NCBI RefSeq assembly: GCF_001514205.1
Contig: NZ_KQ948774.1
Location: 62,001-126,000 of the forward strand
DNA: 64,000 bases
DNA from: Streptomyces griseoruber
GTDB lineage: Bacteria; Actinomycetota; Actinomycetes; Streptomycetales; Streptomycetaceae
Direction of reading: 5' to 3'
Positions 17,493 to 25,731 of the stretch are shown here, piece after piece. Position 1 is the first letter of the stretch. The number at the start of each line of letters is the position of its first letter. Made by a program: the position numbers and the translations under genes. The notes under the pieces were generated by a model. That model searched no databases. It had not been told where the DNA came from and saw nothing but the letters and a program-made list of their open reading frames with translations.

Positions 17493-17990
17493 GTGAACGT
17501 ACTGCTGTGCTGCACGGCCTGCGGCCATCGACTCACCGAGCCGCTGCTGCGGCTGCCCGAACTGCCCCGGCGTCCGGTCTACGAGGGGCTGAAGAATCCG
17601 GACGGCTCGCGGCACGCCCCGTCGACCGTGCCGCGGGGCGCCTACGCGGTGGACCCGGAACCGTCCGGGGCGCCGTTCGTGCCGCATCCGGATCCGGAAT
17701 GGACCGGGGCGGCGATCCCGGGGCTGTGCATGTCGGACCCCGACGGCGACGGGTGCCTGATGTCGGCCGGGCCGCGCGACACCTTGGTGACGCACCCCGA
17801 GGACACCGCTGGGCGACTGGCCCGCAACCCCGAGTCGTCGGAGTCCGGCTGCTGTGGCGCACCCGGGCAGGAGGGCCCCAACCAGGTGTGCGGGGCCTGC
17901 GGCGCGGTGGTCGGGACCCTGTTCAGCGACTGTTACGTCCCGTACGAGTTCCACTTCCTGCCCGACGCCGTGCGGGTGACCCCCGTATGA
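17493..17990 (+). CDS. Cys-rich probable metal-binding protein of unknown function
   Basis: 165 residues, GTG start 9 bp after agmatine deiminase. N-terminal LLCCTACGHRLTEPLLRLPELP looks like a zinc-ribbon half; further cysteines are in GLCMSDPDGDGC, SGCCGAPG and QVCGACGAVVGTLFSDCY. The paired CxxC at both ends could hold one zinc. No catalytic motif recognised. Overlaps the TetR gene by ATGA, so it is translated with it. Function unknown; context suggests nitrogen or polyamine metabolism. Confidence 0.75.
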   Translation: MNVLLCCTACGHRLTEPLLRLPELPRRPVYEGLKNPDGSRHAPSTVPRGAYAVDPEPSGAPFVPHPDPEWTGAAIPGLCMSDPDGDGCLMSAGPRDTLVTHPEDTAGRLARNPESSESGCCGAPGQEGPNQVCGACGAVVGTLFSDCYVPYEFHFLPDAVRVTPV

Positions 17991-18586
17991 GCTCCGCCCG
18001 CCGCACCCCGGCCCCGCCGCGTGAGCGGATCCTCACCGCGGCCATGGAGATGATCGCCGAACGCGGGCTGGAGAAGCTCACCATGGCCGGGCTCGGCCGT
18101 GAGGTCGGGATGAGCAGTGGGCATCTGCTCTACTACTTCCACTCCAAGGACGAGCTGCTGCTGCAGACCCTGGAGTGGAGCGAGGGCCGGCTGGGTGCAG
18201 AGCGGGCGCGGCTGCTGACCGGGCCCGCGGGCGCCCGCGAGCGGCTCGACGCCTATGTCGACCTGTACGTCCCCGACGGGCACCGCGATCCGCACTGGAC
18301 GCTCTGGCTGGAGGTCTGGAACCGCTCGCAGAACGCCGACGACACCGCCCGCGACCGGCAGGCCGCCATCGAGGGGGCCTGGCACCGCGACCTCGTGGCC
18401 GTGCTCGCGGAAGGGGTGTCCCGCGGCGAGTTCCGCCCGGTCGACCCCGACCGGTACGCGGCCCGGCTGCGGGCGCTGCTGGACGGTTTCTCCATCCATG
18501 TGGCGATCGGACTGCGCGGCACGGACCGGCAGCAGGTGCTGGCGCATGTGCGCGAGTTCCTGGACGCCTCGCTTCCCGCATCCTGA
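17987..18586 (+). CDS. TetR-family transcriptional regulator
   Basis: 199 residues. N-terminal HTH (ILTAAMEMIAERGLEKLTMAGLGREVGMSSGHLLYYFHSKDELL) is standard TetR; the C-terminal half (WTLWLEVWNRSQ, LLDGFSIHVAIGL) resembles the BetI/RutR-like group. Last gene of the urease-like/agmatine deiminase operon, overlapping the previous gene by 4 bp, so it probably autoregulates the operon in answer to a pathway metabolite such as a polyamine. Ligand unknown. Confidence 0.85.
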   Translation: MSSARRTPAPPRERILTAAMEMIAERGLEKLTMAGLGREVGMSSGHLLYYFHSKDELLLQTLEWSEGRLGAERARLLTGPAGARERLDAYVDLYVPDGHRDPHWTLWLEVWNRSQNADDTARDRQAAIEGAWHRDLVAVLAEGVSRGEFRPVDPDRYAARLRALLDGFSIHVAIGLRGTDRQQVLAHVREFLDASLPAS

Positions 18587-18644
18587 GACGCCCGGCTCAT
18601 GGCGGTCCGGCTTGTGCCAGACTGCCCCCGTGTTCTCGTTCGCC

Positions 18645-18680
18645 ATGATTATTGGCAGCAGGCGCGCCGGTCCGCAGTGA
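18645..18680 (+). CDS. Candidate isoleucine leader peptide (11 codons) of cimA
   Basis: ORF MIIGSRRAGPQ with two consecutive ATT codons (18648-18653) directly after the start. Streptomyces almost always uses ATC, so ATT ATT is striking. No good ribosome-binding site is visible; an extended -10-like TGTGCCAGACT (about 18614-18624) would start the mRNA only some 15-20 nt upstream. The ORF ends 55 nt before an intrinsic terminator. Role as an Ile-tRNA sensor is inferred. Confidence 0.55.
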   Translation: MIIGSRRAGPQ

Positions 18681-18735
18681 CCGCCACGTACGACCAGGTA
18701 CGGGTGGCCACCGTCGTCCTCGACCCGCGCGCAGA

Positions 18736-18760
18736 CCTCTCGCACCCGCGAGAGGTTTTT
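18736..18760 (+). terminator. Attenuator-type intrinsic terminator in the cimA 5' leader
   Basis: CCTCTCGC (18736-18743), 4-nt loop, GCGAGAGG (18748-18755), then TTTTT (18756-18760) and more T-rich sequence. A textbook rho-independent terminator, unusual here because it has a real U tract, and it lies 110 bp upstream of the cimA start with no gene between. An alternative hairpin CCACGTAC/GTACGGGTGG (about 18685-18708) lies before it. Confidence 0.8.
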
Positions 18761-18869
18761 CGCTTTTCTGGCCCACCCACAGCCGGGAGCGAGCGCACGA
18801 GGGACCATGGGGACGGTGGAGCCGGTCATTCCGGTAAGACCGAAGATCCACAACAGGAGCCTTGAGACC

Positions 18870-20483
18870 ATGACCGAGACGGCAACCAGCGAGCTCGACG
18901 ACTCGTTCCACGTCTTCGACACCACTCTGCGCGACGGCGCCCAGCGGGAGGGCATCAACCTCACCGTCGCCGACAAGCTCGCGATCGCACGGCACCTGGA
19001 CGACTTCGGCGTCGGCTTCATCGAGGGCGGCTGGCCCGGCGCCAACCCCCGCGACACCGAGTTCTTCGCCCGCGCCCAGCAGGAGATCGACTTCAAGCAC
19101 GCCCAGCTGGTCGCCTTCGGCGCGACCCGCCGCGCGGGCGCCAAGGCCTCCGAGGACCCGCAGGTCAAGGCGCTCCTGGACTCCGGGGCCGGGGTCATCA
19201 CCCTGGTCGCCAAGTCCCACGACCGGCATGTCGAGCTGGCCCTGCGCACCACCCTGGACGAGAACCTGGAGATGGTCCGCGACACCGTCTCCTTCCTGCG
19301 CGAGCAGGGCCGCCGGGTCTTCGTCGACTGCGAGCACTTCTTCGACGGCTACCGCGCCAACCCCGAGTACGCGAAGGCGGTCGTCCGGGCGGCCTCGGAG
19401 GCCGGCGCCGACGTCGTCATCCTCTGTGACACCAACGGCGGCATGCTCCCCGCCCAGGTCCAGGCGGTCGTCTCCACCGTGCTCGCCGACACCGGCGCCC
19501 GGCTCGGCATCCACGCCCAGGACGACACCGGCTGCGCGGTCGCCAACACCCTCGCCGCCGTGGACGCCGGCGCCACCCACGTCCAGTGCACGGCGAACGG
19601 CTACGGCGAGCGCGTCGGCAACGCCAACCTCTTCCCGGTCGTCGCCGCCCTGGAACTGAAGTACGGCAAGAAGGTCCTCCCCGAGGGCCGGCTGCGCGAG
19701 ATGACCCGGATCTCGCACGCCATCGCCGAGGTCGTCAACCTCACCCCCTCCACCCACCAGCCCTACGTCGGCGTCTCCGCCTTCGCCCACAAGGCCGGAC
19801 TGCACGCCTCCGCCATCAAGGTCGACCCGGACCTGTACCAGCACATCGACCCCGAGCTGGTCGGCAACACCATGCGCATGCTGGTCTCCGACATGGCCGG
19901 CCGGGCCTCGGTCGAGCTCAAGGGCAAGGAACTCGGCGTCGACCTCGGCGGCGACCGCGAGCTGGTCGGCCGGGTCGTGGAGCGGGTCAAGGAGCGCGAG
20001 CTCAAGGGCTACACGTACGAAGCGGCCGACGCGTCCTTCGAGCTGCTGCTGCGCACCGAGGTCCAGGGCGGCAAGCCGCTGCGCTACTTCGAGGTGGAGT
20101 CCTGGCGGGCCATCGTCGAGGACCGCCCCGACGGCACCCACGCCAACGAGGCCACCGTCAAGCTGTGGGCCAAGGGCGAGCGGATCGTCGCCACCGCCGA
20201 GGGCAACGGCCCGGTGAACGCCCTCGACCGGGCCCTGCGGGTCGGGCTGGAGAAGATCTACCCCCAGCTCGCCAAGCTCGACCTGGTCGACTACAAGGTC
20301 CGTATCCTCGAGGGCGTCCACGGCACCGAGTCCACCACCCGCGTCCTGATCTCCACGGCCGACGGGACCGGCGAGTGGTCCACGGTCGGCGTCGCGGAGA
20401 ACGTCATCGCGGCCTCCTGGCAGGCCCTGGAGGACGCCTACACGTACGGCCTGCTGAAGGCCGGAGTCCAGCCGGCCGAGTGA
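18870..20483 (+). CDS. cimA: Citramalate synthase
   Basis: Condenses pyruvate and acetyl-CoA to citramalate, the threonine-independent entry to isoleucine synthesis. 537 residues. HMG-CoA lyase-like TIM barrel with DTTLRDGAQREG at the N-terminus and HAQDDTGCAVANTLAAVDAGA; C-terminal LeuA-type regulatory domain (about 410-530). ATG 18870 (MTETAT) has an AGGAG 10 nt upstream. The barrel with a LeuA dimer domain could also fit isopropylmalate or homocitrate synthases, but length and the early DTTLRDGAQREGI pattern fit the CimA group. A leader with ATT ATT and a terminator suggests isoleucine attenuation. Confidence 0.9.
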   Translation: MTETATSELDDSFHVFDTTLRDGAQREGINLTVADKLAIARHLDDFGVGFIEGGWPGANPRDTEFFARAQQEIDFKHAQLVAFGATRRAGAKASEDPQVKALLDSGAGVITLVAKSHDRHVELALRTTLDENLEMVRDTVSFLREQGRRVFVDCEHFFDGYRANPEYAKAVVRAASEAGADVVILCDTNGGMLPAQVQAVVSTVLADTGARLGIHAQDDTGCAVANTLAAVDAGATHVQCTANGYGERVGNANLFPVVAALELKYGKKVLPEGRLREMTRISHAIAEVVNLTPSTHQPYVGVSAFAHKAGLHASAIKVDPDLYQHIDPELVGNTMRMLVSDMAGRASVELKGKELGVDLGGDRELVGRVVERVKERELKGYTYEAADASFELLLRTEVQGGKPLRYFEVESWRAIVEDRPDGTHANEATVKLWAKGERIVATAEGNGPVNALDRALRVGLEKIYPQLAKLDLVDYKVRILEGVHGTESTTRVLISTADGTGEWSTVGVAENVIAASWQALEDAYTYGLLKAGVQPAE

Positions 20484-20489
20484 CCGGCG

Positions 20490-21095
20490 TCAGAACCCCC
20501 GCCACACGTTGTCGAAGGCCGCGTCCTCGACGCGCCGCCGCTGCCGTACGGCCTCCAGCTCCGTCAGCGCGCCGTTGACCGCCGCGAGCACGGTCACCAC
20601 CGCCTCGTCCGCCGGGACCGGCGGCTCGTCCGCCGCTCCCTCGGGGATGCCCAGAGCGGCGGCGAGCGAGGCGAGGACGGGCTCGCGGGAGGTCCAGCGC
20701 TCGGTCGCGCGGGCCCGGTCCGGCGCCTCCGCGGCGACCTCGCGGCCGTTCCTCGGCGCCAGCAGCCGGTACCGGGGCCGGCCGGCCCGCTCCTCCGTCT
20801 CCAGTTCGTTGGCGTAGGTCTGGGCGAGCCCGTCCCCGCGGCGCCACAGCCAGTCCTCGACCGACTCGTGCGGCGGCTGCCGGACGAGGGCCGCACCGGC
20901 CTCGGCCAGCAGCCGGTCGTCCGTGGCCGGCGGCAGCCCGGGCACGATGCGGTCGTCGTCCAGCGTGACCGCCTCGGCGGCGAGCAGGTCGGCCAGCTCG
21001 GCCCCCGCGAGGGCCAGGGAGAGGTCGCCCCGCTCGACGGGCCGGGCGGACGGGACGTCGAGGGAGACGATCAGCAGATCGCGCGCAGTGGTCAT
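20490..21095 (-). CDS. GPP34 (Golgi phosphoprotein 3-like) family protein
   Basis: 201 residues, MTTARDLLIVSLDVP at the N-terminus followed by LSLALAGAELADLLAAEAVTLDDDRIVP, the pattern of bacterial GPP34/GOLPH3 domain proteins. Probably peripheral membrane or phosphoinositide-like lipid binding; real role in streptomycetes is unknown. ATG 21095. Tail to tail with cimA, 6 bp between stops. Diverges from the GH3 gene. Confidence 0.8.
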   Translation of the reverse strand: MTTARDLLIVSLDVPSARPVERGDLSLALAGAELADLLAAEAVTLDDDRIVPGLPPATDDRLLAEAGAALVRQPPHESVEDWLWRRGDGLAQTYANELETEERAGRPRYRLLAPRNGREVAAEAPDRARATERWTSREPVLASLAAALGIPEGAADEPPVPADEAVVTVLAAVNGALTELEAVRQRRRVEDAAFDNVWRGF

Positions 21096-21158
21096 GGCGG
21101 ACTCCAGGTCGGTTGCCCCCATGATCCCCCCGTCCCCGGCCCGGGGCGAGAACACCTC

Positions 21159-21187
21159 TTGACGGGCCTGCGGGCCGTTAGTTAACT
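21159..21187 (+). promoter_or_regulatory. Promoter of the GH3 gene
   Basis: TTGACG (21159-21164), 17-bp spacer, TTAACT (21182-21187), about 50 bp upstream of ATG 21237. Good sigma-70-like match. No operator recognised next to it. Confidence 0.6.
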
Positions 21188-21236
21188 CACGGCGTGATCT
21201 AAGTCCTGAGTGAATCCGAGAGCCGAGGGAAGGTCC

Positions 21237-24200
21237 ATGCCGAGAACCGCCCTGCTCGTCTCCACTGCACTGTTCGCCGCGCTGCTGTCCCCGACCGCCG
21301 TCCGTGCCGCCGCCGACCCCGCCCCGACCCCCGTCGACCGCTTCGAGGGCGAGGTCCCCTTCGCGTCCCAGCCCGCCGAGGGCATCTTCACCTGGGGCAG
21401 CGACGCCGACGACCCGCCCGCGCTCCGGCTGGCCGACCGCGCCGACGCCCCCGAGGGCGAGCGGGTCCTCACCGGCGACTACGACATCAGCGGCTGGGGC
21501 GGCTTCACCCACGACTACGCCGCCACCGGACCCGCCCACGACTGGTCCGCCCACCAGGGCATCCGGTTCTGGTGGCAGGGACACGGCGACGGCCGCAGGA
21601 TCGCCTTCGAGATCAAGGACGGCGGCGCCCACGGTGAGGCCTCCGAACTGTGGACGACGTCCTTCACCGACGACTTCACCGGCTGGAAGCGCATCGAGAT
21701 CCCCTTCGCCGACTTCCGGTACCGCACCGACTACCAGCCGGTCGGCGGCATCGACCACGTCCTCGGACTGACGCAGATGTGGGGGTACGCGGTCACCCTC
21801 CCCACCGGCGCCGGCGGCGACTTCGCCATGGACGGCGTCGAGCTCTACGGCCGCGCCGACCAGTCCCTGCGCGCCTCCGTCACCACCGACGCGGCCGTGT
21901 ACCCCGTCGCCGAGGGCGGCGCGGCCACGGTCCGGGTCACCCTCGCCACCACCGGTGCCGCACCGGTCGACGAGCCCGTGACGGTGACCTACGGGACGGC
22001 CGACGGCACCGCCGAGCCCGGCCGGGACTACACCCCGGTCACCGGCACCCTCACCTTCCCCGCGGGCACCCCCTCCGGGACCTCCCGCACGGTCCGGATC
22101 CCGACCCTGCGGGACCGGGCCGCCGAAGCCGCCGAGACCATCCCCCTGACCCTGACGGTCACCGGTGCCAAGGCCCCCGCCGAGACCCCGCAGGTCGTGA
22201 TCGACGCGCACGGACTGCCGTATCTGAACAGCAAGTTGCCGGTGAAGCGGCGCGTCGCCGATCTGCTCTCCCGGATGTCCCTGGCGGAGAAGGCCGGTCA
22301 GATGACCCAGGCCGAGCGCGGCGCGCTGACCGCGCCGGGCGACATCGCCGCGTACGACCTCGGCTCGCTGCTGTCCGGCGGCGGCTCGACGCCCACGCCC
22401 AACACCCCCGAGGCCTGGGCGAAGATGATCGACGCCTTCCAGCTCCGGACGCGGGCCACGAGGTTCCAGATCCCGCTGATCTACGGGGTGGACGCCGTGC
22501 ACGGCCACAACAACCTCGTCGGCGCCACGGTCATGCCGCACAACATCGGCATCGGAGCGACGCGGGATCCCCAACTCGCCCACCGCACCGGAGAGGTGAC
22601 CGCCGCCGAGGTCCGCGCCACCGGTGTCCCCTGGGACTTCGCCCCCTGCCTGTGCGTCACCCGCGACGAACGCTGGGGCCGCTCCTACGAGTCCTTCGGT
22701 GAGGACCCGGCGCTGGTGGAGTCCATGGAGACGGTGATCCAGGGCCTCCAGGGCGCCCCGGACGGACGGGACTTGAAGGACGACGACAAGGTCCTCGCCA
22801 CCGCCAAGCACTTCGTCGGCGACGGCGGCACCACCTACGGCTCCTCCACCACCGGCAGCTACACCATCGACCAGGGCGTCACCGAGGTCACCCGGAAGCA
22901 GCTGGAGGCCGTCCATCTCGCGCCGTACCGGGAAGCGGTCGACCGCGGTGTCGGCACGGTCATGCCCTCCTACTCCTCCCTCGACATCGCGGGGGACGGG
23001 CAGGGCCCGGTGAAGATGCACGCCCGCGCCGACATGATCAACGGTGTGCTGAAGGGCCGGATGGGCTTCGACGGGTTCGTCATCAGCGACTGGGCGGCCA
23101 TCGACCAGCTCCCCGGCGACTACGCCTCGGACGTCCGCACGTCGGTCAACGCCGGCCTGGACATGATCATGGTCCCGTACGCCTACCAGGACTTCACCCG
23201 GACGCTGACCGACGAGGTGACGGCGGGCCGGATCGCCGAGCGGCGGATCGACGACGCCGTCTCCCGCATCCTCACCCAGAAGATCCGCCTCGGCCTCTTC
23301 GAACGCCCGTACGCCGACACCAGTGGCGCCGCGGACATCGGCTCCGCCGCCCACCGGGCCGTGGCCCGCCGGGCCGCCGCCGAGTCGCAGGTGCTGCTGA
23401 AGAACTCCGGCGGTCTGCTGCCCCTGAAGAAGACGCAGAAGGTGTACGTCGCCGGATCGAACGCCGACGACATCGGCAACCAGACCGGCGGCTGGACGGT
23501 CACCTGGCAGGGAGCCTCCGGGAACACCACCCCCGGCACGACGATCCTGGAGGGGATACGGCGGACGGGCGCCCCGGTGACGTACTCCAAGGACGCCTCC
23601 GCACCCCTGACCGGCTACGACGTCGGTGTGGTCGTCGTCGGCGAGACCCCCTACGCCGAGGGCGTCGGCGACGTCGGCAACGGCAACGACCTGGAGCTGA
23701 GCCCCGCCGACCGGGCGGCCGTGGACAGGGTGTGCGCGGCCATGAAGTGCGCGGTGCTGATCGTCTCCGGGCGCCCCCAGCTGATCGGCGACCGGCTCGG
23801 CCCGATCGACGCCCTGGTCGCCTCCTGGCTGCCGGGCACGGAGGGCGACGGCGTGGCCGACGTCCTCTACGGCCGCCGGCCCTTCACCGGCCGGCTCCCG
23901 GTGACCTGGCCCCGCTCGGAGGCCCAGCTCCCGATCAACGTCGGCGACCCGGTGTACGACCCGCAGTACCCGTACGGCTGGGGTCTGACGACCCTGACGA
24001 AGACCCCCGGGGGCGGACTCGCCGCCCTGTACCGGCTGGCGGACGCGGCGGGGCGGGCGCACACCGCCCAGGCGGGCCGCAGCGCCGTCGAGCAGGCCCG
24101 CCGGATCGTCGAGCGGCGCATCGCCGACCGGATCACGGCCGCCTCGGCGAAACCGTTCGCCGAGGCCGACCATCTACTGCTGACCGGGCGGTACGCCCGG

Positions 24201-24239
24201 GCGGTGCGCAAGCTGATCGAGGCCTATCGCGCCGGGTGA
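21237..24239 (+). CDS. Secreted glycoside hydrolase family 3 enzyme with CBM11-like and Calx-beta domains
   Basis: 1000 residues. Signal peptide about 1-24. Residues 30-205 look like a carbohydrate-binding module of the CBM11 type (GIRFWWQGHGDGRRIAFEIKDGG, WKRIEIPFADFRYR). About 215-325 is a Calx-beta-like domain (VTVTYGTADGTAEPGRDYT). GH3 N-terminal barrel about 345-690 with the nucleophile Asp in FVISDWAAI; GH3 C-terminal domain about 710-925. A helical tail of about 70 residues ends the chain. Likely a beta-glucosidase or beta-glucan exo-hydrolase acting outside the cell. ATG preceded by GAGGGAAGG. Confidence 0.9.
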   Translation: MPRTALLVSTALFAALLSPTAVRAAADPAPTPVDRFEGEVPFASQPAEGIFTWGSDADDPPALRLADRADAPEGERVLTGDYDISGWGGFTHDYAATGPAHDWSAHQGIRFWWQGHGDGRRIAFEIKDGGAHGEASELWTTSFTDDFTGWKRIEIPFADFRYRTDYQPVGGIDHVLGLTQMWGYAVTLPTGAGGDFAMDGVELYGRADQSLRASVTTDAAVYPVAEGGAATVRVTLATTGAAPVDEPVTVTYGTADGTAEPGRDYTPVTGTLTFPAGTPSGTSRTVRIPTLRDRAAEAAETIPLTLTVTGAKAPAETPQVVIDAHGLPYLNSKLPVKRRVADLLSRMSLAEKAGQMTQAERGALTAPGDIAAYDLGSLLSGGGSTPTPNTPEAWAKMIDAFQLRTRATRFQIPLIYGVDAVHGHNNLVGATVMPHNIGIGATRDPQLAHRTGEVTAAEVRATGVPWDFAPCLCVTRDERWGRSYESFGEDPALVESMETVIQGLQGAPDGRDLKDDDKVLATAKHFVGDGGTTYGSSTTGSYTIDQGVTEVTRKQLEAVHLAPYREAVDRGVGTVMPSYSSLDIAGDGQGPVKMHARADMINGVLKGRMGFDGFVISDWAAIDQLPGDYASDVRTSVNAGLDMIMVPYAYQDFTRTLTDEVTAGRIAERRIDDAVSRILTQKIRLGLFERPYADTSGAADIGSAAHRAVARRAAAESQVLLKNSGGLLPLKKTQKVYVAGSNADDIGNQTGGWTVTWQGASGNTTPGTTILEGIRRTGAPVTYSKDASAPLTGYDVGVVVVGETPYAEGVGDVGNGNDLELSPADRAAVDRVCAAMKCAVLIVSGRPQLIGDRLGPIDALVASWLPGTEGDGVADVLYGRRPFTGRLPVTWPRSEAQLPINVGDPVYDPQYPYGWGLTTLTKTPGGGLAALYRLADAAGRAHTAQAGRSAVEQARRIVERRIADRITAASAKPFAEADHLLLTGRYARAVRKLIEAYRAG

Positions 24240-24271
24240 CCCGTTTGGGAGGCTTCGGGTAGTTTCGAGAT

Positions 24272-25618
24272 ATGAAGGGTGTCGTACGGCCCCGAAGCCT
24301 TGCCGTGCTGCTGGCGGCGCTGGCACTGGCCCTCCTCACCGTGCTCGCACCGCGGGCGGCGGCCGAGACCAGTGTGTCGAGGATCGCCGACGCCCTGCGC
24401 GAGAGCCCCGTCTACGTCGACCCGGCCGCGTCCGCCCAGCTCTCCTCGGCGGACGCGGACGCCCTGCGGCGGCGGATCGAGGACGCGGACAAACCCCTGT
24501 TCGTCGCCGTCCTCCCGGCCGGCTACCCGACCGCCCGGCTCTTCACCGACCTGCGCACGGCCACCGGTGTCACCGGCCTGTACGCGATCCGCCTCGGCGA
24601 CCGCTTCGACGCCCGCGCCGACTCGGCCGTGCTGTCCCGCACGGCCGTGGGGAACCTGGTGACCAGCGTCCAGGACGAGCCCGACGCCGCCACCCAGCTC
24701 GGCGACTTCACCGACCGGGCCCTGCCGACCATGCGCGGCTCGGCGCCCGCGAGCTGGGGCTCCTCCGGCGGCGGGGGCGGGATCTCCACGGCCGGTCTGG
24801 TCACCGCCGGGGTGGTCCTCGTCGCGGGCGGCGCGGGTGCCTACACCCTGGTCCGGCGCAACCGCAGCCGGCACGAGGAGGAGCGGCGGGCGGCGCTGGA
24901 GAAGCTGCGGGTGGTGGTCGACGAGGACATCACCGCCTTCGGCGAGGAACTGGACCGCCTGGACTTCCACCCGGCCGAGCCGGGCGCCGACGACGCGATG
25001 CGCGCCGACTACGAACGCGCGCTGGACGCCTACGACCAGGCGAAGTCGGCGATGGCCGCGGCGGACAGACCGGAGGACGTGCGGGCCGTCACCCAGGCCC
25101 TGGAGGACGGCCGCTTCTCCCTCGCCCAGCTGGCCGCCCGGCGTGAGCGGCGGCCCCTGCCCGAGCGCCGGCCGCCGTGCTTCTTCGACCCCCGCCACGG
25201 TCCCTCCACCACCGACGCCGACTGGACCCCGCCCGGCGGCGCGCCGCGCGAGGTGCCGGTCTGCGCGGCGGACGCCACCCGGCTGGCCGACGGCCGCGAT
25301 CCGGTGATCCGCGAGGTGGACAGCGACCACGGGCGCCGCCCCTACTGGGAGGCCGGCCCCGCCTACGGCCCCTGGGCCGGCGGCTACTTCGGCGGCGGCC
25401 TGCTGCCCGGCCTGCTCGTCGGCACCATGCTCGGCGGCCTGATGGCCACCCCGTCCTACGCGAGCGACTTCGGCTCGGGATACGGCGACTTCGGCGGCTA
25501 CGAGGGCGGCGACGTCTCCGGCGCCGACTTCGACCCGGGCGACTTCGGCGGGGGCGGCGGCGACTTCGGCGGAGGGGGAGACTTCGGAGGCGGCGGCGAC
25601 TTCGGCGGCGGCTTCTGA
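24272..25618 (+). CDS. Membrane protein with Gly-Asp-Phe repeat tail
   Basis: 448 residues. Signal sequence about 1-30, an extracytoplasmic domain to about 165, a membrane helix (STAGLVTAGVVLVAGGAGAYTLV, about 170-193), then a helical cytoplasmic part beginning RRNRSRHEEERRAALEKL, two cysteine-bearing segments (PPCFFDP, VPVCAADA), and a second hydrophobic stretch GGGLLPGLLVGTMLGGLMA. The tail is a run of GGGGDFGGG units. Starts 32 bp after the GH3 stop and may share its transcript. Function not recognised. Confidence 0.8.
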   Translation: MKGVVRPRSLAVLLAALALALLTVLAPRAAAETSVSRIADALRESPVYVDPAASAQLSSADADALRRRIEDADKPLFVAVLPAGYPTARLFTDLRTATGVTGLYAIRLGDRFDARADSAVLSRTAVGNLVTSVQDEPDAATQLGDFTDRALPTMRGSAPASWGSSGGGGGISTAGLVTAGVVLVAGGAGAYTLVRRNRSRHEEERRAALEKLRVVVDEDITAFGEELDRLDFHPAEPGADDAMRADYERALDAYDQAKSAMAAADRPEDVRAVTQALEDGRFSLAQLAARRERRPLPERRPPCFFDPRHGPSTTDADWTPPGGAPREVPVCAADATRLADGRDPVIREVDSDHGRRPYWEAGPAYGPWAGGYFGGGLLPGLLVGTMLGGLMATPSYASDFGSGYGDFGGYEGGDVSGADFDPGDFGGGGGDFGGGGDFGGGGDFGGGF

Positions 25619-25674
25619 GAAGGGAAGCCCCTGAGAAGGGGGGGCGAGGGGGGCGCGCCGAAGGCAGCGCCCCC

Positions 25675-25700
25675 AGGGGTGCGGGGAACTGACCGACCAG
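25675..25700 (+). repeat. Dispersed Streptomyces intergenic repeat
   Basis: Core AGGGGTGCGGGGAACTG followed by CCGACCAG, after the membrane protein gene. A second copy lies on the minus strand at 47650-47674 (AGGGGCGCGGGGAACTGCG then CGACC). This motif is very common after genes in streptomycetes; its role is uncertain. Confidence 0.6.
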
Positions 25701-25731
25701 CCCGCACGCACCCGCACCCGAAGCGCGACCG

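Noticed and set aside
25619..25731. G-rich stretch after the membrane protein taken for a CRISPR or satellite
   Set aside because: Only one copy of a common streptomycete intergenic motif with irregular G-runs; no regularly spaced repeats.
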